From the NCBI GenBank assembly GCA_902805555.1, contig CADCSY010000040.1:1-64000 (forward strand): 64,000 bases of DNA. Reading direction: 5' to 3'. The notes beneath the pieces were generated by a model. It was given only the letters and a program-made list of their open reading frames with translations, was not told where the DNA came from and ran no database searches. Of this stretch, positions 38,563 to 48,945 are shown one piece after another. The position numbers and the translations under genes are program-made. How positions within the stretch are numbered: the first letter of the stretch is position 1; every line of letters starts with the position of its first letter. This DNA comes from an uncultured Acidimicrobiales bacterium (GTDB taxonomy: Bacteria; Actinomycetota; Acidimicrobiia; Acidimicrobiales; CADCSY01).

Positions 38563-39993
38563 GTGCGCAGGTTCGACGTGGTGGTCCTGGGAGCAGGGTC
38601 GGCGGGCGAGACGGTGGCCGGCGAGCTGGCCGACGCCGGGCGCGCCGTGGCCCTCGTCAGCGACGGCCTGGTCGGCGGTGAGTGCCCCTACGTCGCCTGC
38701 ATGCCGAGCAAGGCGCTGCTCCGCTCGGCGTCGGTGCGGGTCCTGGCCGGTCGCGCCCACTAGCTGGGGGCGGCGGGAGAGCCCCTCGACCTCGGCGACC
38801 CGCTCGCCGCCTGGGCGGGCGCCGTGGCCCGGAGGGACGAGGTGGCCGACCACCTCGACGACCGGGCGGCGGCGGAGGCCCTGGTGGCCAGGGGCGTGAC
38901 CCTGGTGCGCGGCCGAGGCACCGTCACCGCCCCCGGCCAGGTGCAGGTGACCGCGTCGGACGGCGCCACGGCGGCGCCAGAGGACGAGGTGCTCGGCTGG
39001 GGCGACCTGGTGGTGGCGACCGGGAGCCGGCCCGTCGTGCCGCCCGTCGACGGGCTCGGCGACGTGCCGTGGTGGACGAGCGACCAGGCCCTCACGAGCA
39101 GGGAGCGGCCCGGTCGCCTCGTCGTGGTCGGAGGTGGTCCCGTCGGTTGCGAGCTCGCCCAGGTCTACGCCCGCTTCGCCAGCGAGGTCACCATCGTGGA
39201 GGCCGGCGAGGGCCTCCTCGACCGGGAGGAGCCAGAGGTGTCGGCCGCCCTCTGCGCCGCCCTCGGAGACGAGGGGATCGTCGTCCGGCGCTCCTCGGTG
39301 GTGACGAGGGTCGAGCCGGCCCCGGGAGGAGGCGTGAGGGCGCAGGTCGCGCCAGCGGACGGGGCCCCGGTGGGCGGCCCGCCGTCGGGGCCGGTCGACG
39401 CCGACCGGCTCCTCGTCGTCACCGGCCGCCGTCCGAACGTCGACGACATCGGCCTCGAGGTCCTCGGGCTCGACCCGTCCGGGCTGGCGGTCGACGAGCG
39501 CTGCCGGGTGGTCGGTGCTCCACGGGTCTGGGCGGTCGGTGACGTCAACGGCGTCGCCCCCTACACCCACGCCGCCAACCACCAGGCACGGGTGGTGGCG
39601 GCGAACCTGCTCGGTCGCGACGAGGTCGACGACCGCAGCGCCACCCCCCGCTGCGTCTACACCGAGCCGTCGGTGGCAGCCGTGGGGCTCACCCGGGCCG
39701 AGGCCGAGGAGGCGGGCCTCGACGTGGCGAGCGCCACGTTCGACCCCGGCGAGACGGCCAGGGCCGCCAGCGACGACGCCGGTGGCGGGGTCGTGGTCCT
39801 CGTCGCCGACGTCCGACGGTCGGTGCTCGTGGGCGCCAGCCTCGTCGGCCCCTCGGCGGACGAGTGGCTCGGGCAGCTCACGCTCGCCGTCCGGGCGGCC
39901 GTCCCCCTCGAGGTGCTGGCCGACGTCGTCCAGGCCTTCCCCACCTACAGCGAGGCGCTGACCCCGGCCCTCCGGGCGCTGCTGGAGGGGTGA
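38563..39993 (+). pseudogene. Pyridine nucleotide-disulfide oxidoreductase (dihydrolipoamide dehydrogenase-like) interrupted by in-frame TAG at 38761-38763
   Basis: N-part [17 protein letters not shown]...[20 protein letters not shown]-part in same frame GGGPVGCELAQVYARF, VWAVGDVNG. Confidence 0.85.
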
Positions 39994-40328
39994 GCCGCCC
40001 CGTGGACGGCGCCGGCTTCCAGGGGCGGGTGGCGGCGGCGGTCGCGGCCATCCCGCCGGGGACGGTCTCGACCTACGGCGAGGTGGCGGTGGAGGCCGGC
40101 TTCACGACCGGCGCCAGCAGGGCCGTCGGCAACGTGCTCCAGCGGGTCGAGGGCCTCCCGTGGTGGCGGGTCGTGACCGCCTCCGGCCGGCTGGTCCCCG
40201 GGCTCGAGGAGCGCCATGCGCAGCTGCTGCGGGCCGAGGGGGTTGCCCTGAGCGCCGGGCGCGTCGGACTGCCGGGTGCTCGCCGCCCCGCCTCGTCAGC
40301 GCGCCCTCCAGCCGGCGAGCACCGCTGA
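39990..40328 (+). CDS. Alkyltransferase-like (ATL) / MGMT-family protein without active-site Cys
   Basis: IPPGTVSTYGEVA, SRAVGNVL, LPWWRVV in place of PCHRV; GTGA overlap with preceding stop. Confidence 0.85.
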   Translation: MSRPVDGAGFQGRVAAAVAAIPPGTVSTYGEVAVEAGFTTGASRAVGNVLQRVEGLPWWRVVTASGRLVPGLEERHAQLLRAEGVALSAGRVGLPGARRPASSARPPAGEHR

Positions 40329-41132
40329 GCCGAGGGCCGGCCACGCCTCACGGGCCCAGGGTCCGAAGGGGCGGTCGGTGAGCACGGTGCAGGCCACCCC
40401 CGCCTCGGGGTCGACCCAGCAGAACCCGCCGGCCCGGCCGAAGTGGCCGAAGGTGGCGGCCGACGCCTCCGGTGCGGTCCAGTGCGGCGACTTCTGGCCC
40501 CGCACCTCGGCGCCGAGGCCCCAGTCGTTCGGGCGCTGCTGGCCGAAGCCCGGCAGCACGCCGTCCAGGCCCGGGAAGGCGACCCCCCTGAGGAGCGCAG
40601 CGGTCTCGGCCGACACGAGGGTGGGGGCGAGCAGCTCGGCGCCCAGCGCGGCCAGATCCCGGGCGGGCCCCACGGCGCCTGCAGCGGGTGAGCCCTCGAG
40701 CCGGGTCCCCGTCATGGCGAGGGGGGCGAGCACGGCCTCCTCCAGGTACGTGGAGAAGTCCATCCCGGCTGCCACGGCGAGCGCCTCGGCCAGCACCTCG
40801 AAGCCGGCGTTCGAGTAGATCCGCCTGGTGGCCGGGGGCGCGACCGGGTCACGGCCCTCGGTGCCGAGACCTGAGGCGTGCGCCAGCAGGTGGGCCACCG
40901 TCGCCCCGGGAGGTCCGGCCGGCCCGTCGAGGTCGAGCGTCCCCTCCTCGCACGCCACGTGGACGGCCAGCGCGGTGAGCAGCTTCGTGACCGACGCCCA
41001 CGGGAGCCGGCGGTCCAGCGCCCCGTGGGTGGCGTGCACGCCGTCCGGCCCCACCACCGCCACGGCGGCGACGCCCACGGGCCACGACGCCACCGACCCG
41101 AGCGGGTCCGGTTCAGCCTCTCGCGTGCTCAT
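40296..41132 (-). CDS. Beta-lactamase-family serine hydrolase
   Basis: LPWASVTKLLTALAVH (SxxK), YSNAGFEVLAEAL (YxN). Confidence 0.88.
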   Translation of the reverse strand: MSTREAEPDPLGSVASWPVGVAAVAVVGPDGVHATHGALDRRLPWASVTKLLTALAVHVACEEGTLDLDGPAGPPGATVAHLLAHASGLGTEGRDPVAPPATRRIYSNAGFEVLAEALAVAAGMDFSTYLEEAVLAPLAMTGTRLEGSPAAGAVGPARDLAALGAELLAPTLVSAETAALLRGVAFPGLDGVLPGFGQQRPNDWGLGAEVRGQKSPHWTAPEASAATFGHFGRAGGFCWVDPEAGVACTVLTDRPFGPWAREAWPALGSAVLAGWRAR

Positions 41133-43440
41133 CGGCGCGCAGCTCGAACCAGATGGCCTTGCCCTCCCCAGCGGGGTCGACGCCCCACCGGGCGGCGAGG
41201 GCGTCGACGAGGTGGAGGCCGCGGCCGTGCTCGGCCTCGTGGACGGGCCGGCGCAGCGCAGGGATGAGCGGGTTCGAGTCGGCGACGGAGATCCGCGCGC
41301 CGCCCGGGATCCCCTCGACCGACACCCGCACCCCCGAGTGGGCGTGGACGACCGCGTTCGTGACGACCTCGCTCGTCAGCAGCTCGGCGACCTCGTCGAG
41401 CCCCCGCACGCCGAAGGCGTCGAGGGCGGTGAGCACGAAGCGCCGGGCCCGGCGGGCGCTGAGCGGGTGGGCGGGCAGGTCGGTGGACGCCGACGTCGTC
41501 GAGGCCGCCCGCTCGGGCACCCGGACCACGAGGATGGCGAGGTCGTCGCGCGGCGCATCCTCGACGAACGCCCGCGCCGCCGTCTCGATCCGCTCCGCGA
41601 GGGTGTCGGCGGTGAAGCCGGCACAGCGCCCCAGCACCTGGGCCAGGCCCTCCTCCTCGAAGAAGCGGTCGCCGGCGTGCCGCTCGGTGATGCCGTCGGT
41701 GAAGAGCACGAGGGAGTCGCCGGGCGCGAGCACCACGGTCGCGTCGGCGATCTCGGGGGTCGCGACGATGCCGAGCAGGGTGCCGGCCAGGCCGACCTGG
41801 ACGGTCGAGCCGTCCGCCCGCAGCAGGAAGGGGAGGGGGTGGCCGGCCACCGCCAGCTCGACGGAGACCCCGGTCGGCAGGGGGGTGAGGGTGCCCACGA
41901 CCATGGTGCAGAAGCGCGGGTCGCCGTCGGGGCCCTCGTCGTCCTGGTCCACCTGACCACCTCGGACGAGCACCTCGTTCAGGTGGCGGAGCATCTCGGC
42001 GGGCGTCGACTCGATGATGGCGGCGGAGCGGATGGTGCTGCGGGCCACCCCGGTGAGCGCCGCCGCCTCGACGCCCTTGCCCCGCACGTCGCCGATCACC
42101 ACGTGCCACGACCCCGAGCCCGGCTCGCCCGCCGGGAAGACGTCGTAGAAGTCGCCGCCGACCTCCACCCCGTCCCCGCCGGCGACGAAGCGGGTCGCCA
42201 CCTCGAGGCCGGGGATCTTCGGCGCGACGGGGGGGAGCAGGGTCGCCTGCAGCGTGCGGGCGACGTGGGCCCGCTCCCCGAAGAGCTGCGCGTTGGCGAT
42301 GGCCTGGCTGGCGCGGGCGCACAGCTCCCGGACGAGCACCAGGTCGTCGAGCTCGAGGTGCCTGTCGCCGGTGGTGCCGAGGCTGACCGCCCCGCGGGGC
42401 CTTCCCCTCGCGTGCAGCGGCACCACCACGAGCGACGTGAGCTCGATGGCGCGCAGCTGTGCGAGGTGGTGGTCGTCGACGGCGATCGTCCGCAGCACCG
42501 CCTCGTCGACGACCGGGATCAGCACCTCGTTCCCGGTCCTGACCACGGCGCCGACCCCTGCTCCGTCGGCCAGACCCGGCTGGTGCTCCTCGTACAGCAG
42601 GCGCACGGCGGCCGCCCGCTGGGGGTCGACGTGGGCCACCTTCACCACCGCGATGCGGTCGTCGACGACGAGGGAGATCGCGCACACGTCGGCGAGGCGG
42701 GGCACGGCGAGCTCGGCCACCTGCGCCAACGTCCGCTCCCAGTCGAGCGAGGCGGCGAGGGTGGTGCTGGCGGCGGCCAGGAACGCCAACCGTGACGACG
42801 CCGCCTCGGCCTGTGCCCTGGCGGCCGCCTCGGCCTCGTACGCCTTGCTCCGGTCGAGGGCGACGGCGCACTGCAGGGCGAGCGCCTCGAGGAAGCTGCA
42901 CTCGTCCTCGTCGAACAGCCGCTCCACGTCGAAGCCGAGGCCGATGGCGCCGATGGCGCGACCCCGGGTGGACAGGGGCAGCCCGACCAGGGCGCGGCGC
43001 CCGCTCTGCTCGATCTCGGTGGCGAGCTCGGGGAAGCGGCCCACGATCTCCTGCACGTCGCGCAGCAGCACCGACTGGCCGGTCTGGATGGCGACGGCCA
43101 TCGGGGCGCCGTCGGTCAGGGCGAAGGTGGCCCACCGGGCCACCATGTCCGGCGGGAACCCCCTCGCCCCGGCCACCCGCACGGTGGCGCCGTCGGGGTC
43201 GAGGAGCGAGAGCGCGGCGGCGGCCGCCCCGACCGACTCGGCCATCTCGTCGAGCACCACGGCCGTGACGTCCCGGGTGGTGCGGGCGGCGGTGAGCCGC
43301 ACCCCGACCTCCTGCAGGCGGACGAGGCGCTCGTACGCACCCGGTCGGGGAGCGGGTCCCGGATCAGGTCGCGGGGTGGCGCCGCCGCCGGGGTCGGGAG
43401 GGCCCCCGCCCCCGGGACCCGGGAGCTCGTCTCCGGGCAC
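41113..43440 (-). CDS. GAF - SpoIIE-type PP2C phosphatase - HATPase regulatory protein
   Basis: VGGDFYDVFPAGEPGSGSWHVVIGDVRGKGVEAAALT; C-terminal LLTSEVVTNAVVHAHSGVRV...GRGLHLVDALA. Confidence 0.9.
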   Translation of the reverse strand: MPGDELPGPGGGGPPDPGGGATPRPDPGPAPRPGAYERLVRLQEVGVRLTAARTTRDVTAVVLDEMAESVGAAAAALSLLDPDGATVRVAGARGFPPDMVARWATFALTDGAPMAVAIQTGQSVLLRDVQEIVGRFPELATEIEQSGRRALVGLPLSTRGRAIGAIGLGFDVERLFDEDECSFLEALALQCAVALDRSKAYEAEAAARAQAEAASSRLAFLAAASTTLAASLDWERTLAQVAELAVPRLADVCAISLVVDDRIAVVKVAHVDPQRAAAVRLLYEEHQPGLADGAGVGAVVRTGNEVLIPVVDEAVLRTIAVDDHHLAQLRAIELTSLVVVPLHARGRPRGAVSLGTTGDRHLELDDLVLVRELCARASQAIANAQLFGERAHVARTLQATLLPPVAPKIPGLEVATRFVAGGDGVEVGGDFYDVFPAGEPGSGSWHVVIGDVRGKGVEAAALTGVARSTIRSAAIIESTPAEMLRHLNEVLVRGGQVDQDDEGPDGDPRFCTMVVGTLTPLPTGVSVELAVAGHPLPFLLRADGSTVQVGLAGTLLGIVATPEIADATVVLAPGDSLVLFTDGITERHAGDRFFEEEGLAQVLGRCAGFTADTLAERIETAARAFVEDAPRDDLAILVVRVPERAASTTSASTDLPAHPLSARRARRFVLTALDAFGVRGLDEVAELLTSEVVTNAVVHAHSGVRVSVEGIPGGARISVADSNPLIPALRRPVHEAEHGRGLHLVDALAARWGVDPAGEGKAIWFELRADEHARG

Positions 43441-43442
43441 GG

Positions 43443-44072
43443 TCAGACCCGCCCGTACAGCCGGTCACCGGCGTCGCCGAGGCCGGGGACGATGAAGGCG
43501 CGGTCGTCGAGGTCGGGGTCGAGCGCAGCGACGACGATGTCGACGTCGGGGCAGCGGGAGGCCATGAGCTCGACCCCCTGCGGGGCGGCGAGCAGGCACA
43601 CGGCGGCCACCCGTGCTGCGCCCCGCTCGGCGAGCAGCTCGCACGTCCACGCCAGGGACCCCCCGGTGGCGAGCATCGGGTCGAGCACGATCGCCGTCGT
43701 GGATGCGATGTCGGCCGGGAGGCGCACGCAGTACGGCGTGGGCTGCTTCGTGTCCTCGTCCCGGGACAGCCCGACGAGGCCGACCTCGGCGGTGGGGACG
43801 GCGGTGAGGGCGCCCTCCAGCAGGGCGAGGCCGGCCCGCAGGATCGGGACGAGGAGCGGCTGGTGGTCGACGAGCGTGGACGTGGCGGCCTCGAGCCCGA
43901 GCGGCGTGACGACGGAACCCGGGCGCGTCGGGAGCCAGCGCGTCGCCTCGTAGACGAGGAAGCCGGCCAGCTCGCCGCTGACCCGGCGGAACTCGGCCGA
44001 GCCGGTGGTGGCGTCTCGGAGCACCGCCACGCGGTGGGCGACGAGGGGGTGGTCGACCACGTGCAGCGACAT
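43443..44072 (-). CDS. upp: Uracil phosphoribosyltransferase
   Basis: VPILRAGLALLEG, VGLSRDEDTKQPTPYCVRLP, VLDPMLATGGSL. Confidence 0.93.
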   Translation of the reverse strand: MSLHVVDHPLVAHRVAVLRDATTGSAEFRRVSGELAGFLVYEATRWLPTRPGSVVTPLGLEAATSTLVDHQPLLVPILRAGLALLEGALTAVPTAEVGLVGLSRDEDTKQPTPYCVRLPADIASTTAIVLDPMLATGGSLAWTCELLAERGAARVAAVCLLAAPQGVELMASRCPDVDIVVAALDPDLDDRAFIVPGLGDAGDRLYGRV

Positions 44073-44083
44073 CGGGGGGCAGC

Positions 44084-44980
44084 CTAGGGAGCGCGGCTCC
44101 CCTCGGAGCCCCGTGCCTCTGGGACGGCGTCGCGGACGCTGGCGGTCACGATGCCGGCGAGGAGGTGGCCGAGGTCGTCCGCTGCGGCCCGTCCCCGGGC
44201 CAGCACGTCGGCGTGGTCGATCGGTGCTGCCACCACGCCGGCGGCCGGGTTCGTGACGAGGGACAGGCCGAGGACCTCCACCCCGAGCTGCCGCGCGGCG
44301 ATGGCCTCCAGCACGGTGGACATGCCGACGAGGTCGGCGCCGAGCGCACGGGCCATGCGCACCTCGGCGGGTGTCTCGTACGAGGGACCGAGGAAGGCGG
44401 CGTAGACGCCCTCCGGCAGCGTCGGGTCGACGGCCGAGGCGATGGCCCGGAGCCGGGGCGACCAGCACTCGGTGAGGTCGACGAAGCGCGGGCCGCTCGG
44501 TGGCGCCGGGCCGACGAGGGGGTTGGCCCCGGTGAGGTTCAGGTGGTCGGCGATCAGGACGGGGCGCCCGACCGACAGGGCGGGGTCGACGCCGCCGGCG
44601 GCGTTCGTGAGCACGATCGCGGCGCAGCCGGCGGCGACGGCGGTCCGGACGCCGTGGACCACGGCGTCGGTGCCGTGCCCCTCGTAGAGGTGGGAGCGCC
44701 CGACCAGCACGAGGACCGGGTGGCCGTCGACCTCCACGGACCGGACCACGCCGGCGTGCCCTGCGACGCCGGGGGCGGGGAAGCCGGCCAGGTCGGACAT
44801 GGCGAGCTCGGCGACGGTGGTGCCGAGGTGCACGGCGGCGGGTGCCCAGCCGGACCCGAGGACCACCGCCAGGTCGTGCGCCGCAACCCCCGTGCGCGCT
44901 GCGATCGTGGCTGCGTCGGCCGCCGCCCGCTCGTGGGGCCCGGGGCCCGCCTCCACCTGCCCCGTCGGCTGCGCCGTCAT
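44084..44980 (-). CDS. Purine-nucleoside phosphorylase
   Basis: LGSGWAPAAVHL, GRSHLYEGHGTDAVVHGVRT, LTNAAGGVDP, GPSYETPAEVRM. Confidence 0.92.
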   Translation of the reverse strand: MTAQPTGQVEAGPGPHERAAADAATIAARTGVAAHDLAVVLGSGWAPAAVHLGTTVAELAMSDLAGFPAPGVAGHAGVVRSVEVDGHPVLVLVGRSHLYEGHGTDAVVHGVRTAVAAGCAAIVLTNAAGGVDPALSVGRPVLIADHLNLTGANPLVGPAPPSGPRFVDLTECWSPRLRAIASAVDPTLPEGVYAAFLGPSYETPAEVRMARALGADLVGMSTVLEAIAARQLGVEVLGLSLVTNPAAGVVAAPIDHADVLARGRAAADDLGHLLAGIVTASVRDAVPEARGSEGSRAP

Positions 44981-45032
44981 CTGCGGCCATGCTCGCACGC
45001 CCGTGGTGCACGCCACGGCCACGGGCCACGGC

Positions 45033-45083
45033 TACTTTGTGGGGGATCCCACACCTGTCCGACGGGGGGGATCTCCCACACCT
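45033..45083. promoter_or_regulatory. Divergent promoter region with two palindromic GGGGGATC(T)CCCACACCT copies
   Basis: TACTTT 45033-45038; TGTGGG-GGAT-CCCACA 45038-45053; second copy 45066-45083. Confidence 0.5.
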
Positions 45084-45128
45084 CGGCCTCCCGCACCTCG
45101 GCTGGCCGCCGATTCGTTGGAGGCCACG

Positions 45129-46262
45129 TTGCGCACCAGGCGCTGGTTCCAGATCACCGCTCTGCTGGCCGGGCTCAGCCTCTTCGCTGCGGCCTGCGCC
45201 GACGAGGACGACGAGGTCGCCACCGACGACCAGTCCGAGACCGAGGACGGCTCCGAGACCGAGTCGGAATCGGACACCGAGTCTGAATCCGAGTCGGGAG
45301 CGGGCTCCGGTTCGGGAGGGGAGGGCTTCAAGGCCTGCCAGGTGACCGACATCGGTGGCATCGACGACCGCTCGTTCAACGAGACGGCGTACGAGGGCAT
45401 CCTGCGGGCCGAGGAGGAGCTCGGGGCCGAGTCCGAGTTCCTCGAGTCGGGTGGCGAGGAGGACTACGCCACGAACATCGCCGCCCTCATGGACCAGGGC
45501 TGCGACCTGATCGTCACGGTCGGGTTCCTGCTGGGAGACGCAACCCTGGAGGCGGCCGAGGCCAACCCCGACCAGGACTTCGCCATCGTCGACTTCGCCT
45601 ACGACGAGCCGGTCGACAACATCAAGCCGCTGCTGTTCAACACGAACGAGGCTGCGTTCCTCGCCGGGTACCTCGCCGCCGGCATGACCGAGACGGGCAC
45701 CGTCGGCACCTTCGGCGGCGTCAACGTCCCGCCGGTCACGATCTTCATGGACGGGTTCCTGGCCGGCATCGAGCACCACAACACCGAGAAGGGGACCGAC
45801 GTCGCGCTCCTCGGGTGGGACGGCGCCGACGGCCTCTTCACCGGTGACTTCGAGGACCAGGACAAGGGTCGCCAGACCGCCCAGTCGCTCCTCGACGAGG
45901 GCGCCGACATCGTCTTCCCCGTGGCCGGACCCGTCGGCCTCGGCGCCGCAGCCGCCGTGCGAGACGCCGGCGACGCCAACATGGTGTGGGTCGACTCCGA
46001 CGGGTGCGAGAGCGCTGCGGAGTTCTGCGACCTCTTCATCACGAGCGTGCTCAAGAACATCGACAACGCCGTCTTCGACACCATCGAGACGGCGCAGGCG
46101 GGCGAGCTCGACGGTGAGCCGTACCTCGGCACGCTGGAGAACGACGGCGTCGGCCTGGCCGAGCTCCACGAGTTCGAGGACGACGTGCCCCAGGAGCTGA
46201 AGGACGAGCTCGAGGCGCTGCAGGCGTCGATCATCGCCGGCGACATCCCCGTGGGCGGCTGA
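45129..46262 (+). CDS. BMP-family nucleoside-binding lipoprotein
   Basis: Lipobox LFAAACADED; VTDIGGIDDRSFNETAYEGI; TTG start assigned tentatively. Confidence 0.88.
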   Translation: MRTRRWFQITALLAGLSLFAAACADEDDEVATDDQSETEDGSETESESDTESESESGAGSGSGGEGFKACQVTDIGGIDDRSFNETAYEGILRAEEELGAESEFLESGGEEDYATNIAALMDQGCDLIVTVGFLLGDATLEAAEANPDQDFAIVDFAYDEPVDNIKPLLFNTNEAAFLAGYLAAGMTETGTVGTFGGVNVPPVTIFMDGFLAGIEHHNTEKGTDVALLGWDGADGLFTGDFEDQDKGRQTAQSLLDEGADIVFPVAGPVGLGAAAAVRDAGDANMVWVDSDGCESAAEFCDLFITSVLKNIDNAVFDTIETAQAGELDGEPYLGTLENDGVGLAELHEFEDDVPQELKDELEALQASIIAGDIPVGG

Positions 46263-46296
46263 GCACCGACCGAACCCACCCGCCGTCGGGTCGAGC

Positions 46297-47798
<1,502 letters not shown>

Positions 47799-47802
<4 letters not shown>

Positions 47803-48944
47803 GCGCTGCGCTGGCGCGCGCCGGGCGGGTGGCGCTGGTGCCCGCCCTCGCCATCTTCAGCGCACTCGCGGTCGGCGGGCTCATCATCGTCGTGTCCGAC
47901 AGCACCGCCCTGCGGGACTGGAGCTCGTTCGTGGCGAACCCGGGACGGGCCCTGTCGACGTCGTGGGACGTGGTCAGCGGGGCGTACGGAGCGCTGTTCC
48001 GGACCTCCCTCGGCGGCCGGCGGGCGATCAGCGAGACCCTCCTCGAGGCCACCCCGCTCGTCCTGACCGGGCTGTCGGTGACGTTCGCGTTCCGAGCCGG
48101 GCTCTTCAACATCGGCGGCGACGGGCAGTTCCTGGCCGGCGCCCTCACGAGCGTCTACGTCGGCTTCTCCCTCGACATCCCTGCCGCCCTCCACCTGCCC
48201 CTCGCCCTGGCGGCCGGGGTGGCGGCAGGGGCGCTTTGGGGCGGGATCGCCGGCGTGCTGAAGGCCAGGACCGGGGCCCACGAGGTGATCACCACGATCA
48301 TGTTGAACTTCGTGGCCCTCCGCCTCGTCGACTACGCGCTCTCCACCGACGTGTTCCGGCGCACGGGCAGGAGCGACCCCATCTCGAAGCAGGTGCTGGA
48401 GACGGCCAGGCTGCCCAGGTTCAGCGACGACCTGCGGGTCCACGCCGGCCTCGTCCTGGCGCTCGTCACGGCCTACGGCGTCTGGTGGCTGCTGTTCCGC
48501 TCCACCACCGGGTTCCGGGTCCGGGCCGTCGGCGCCAGCCCGTCGGCCGCCCGCTACGCCGGGATGGCCGTCGGCGGGACCTGGGTCCTGTCGATGCTCG
48601 TCGCCGGCGGGCTGGCGGGGCTGGCCGGCGCCACCACCGTGCTCGGGGTGCGCTTCAGCCTCACGGGCGGCTTCTCGAACCTCGGCTTCGACGCCATCGC
48701 GCTCGCCCTCCTCGGACGCTCCCACCCGGCGGGCGTGGTCGCCGCCGCGCTGCTGTTCGGGGTGCTGCGGGCAGGTGCCACGGGCATGGCCGCCGAGGCC
48801 TCCACCCCGGTGGACATCATCGTCGTCATCCAGGCGCTCGTGATCGTCTTCGTGGCCGCCCCGTCCCTCATCCGCTCCGTCTACCGGATCGGAGCGGGTC
48901 GTGGCACCGGCCCCGTCGCCTTCTCGTCGAGCTGGGGCTCCTGA
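47799..48944 (+). CDS. ABC transporter permease
   Basis: FNIGGDGQFLAGAL, GAHEVITTIMLNFVAL; overlaps ATPase stop. Confidence 0.92.
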
Positions 48945-48945
48945 G

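Noticed and set aside
38563-39993. Amber recoding (for example pyrrolysine) as explanation of the in-frame TAG
   Set aside because: TAG ends several normal genes in the window, the flanking protein family does not use such residues, and no Pyl machinery is visible here. A point mutation or sequence error is simpler.
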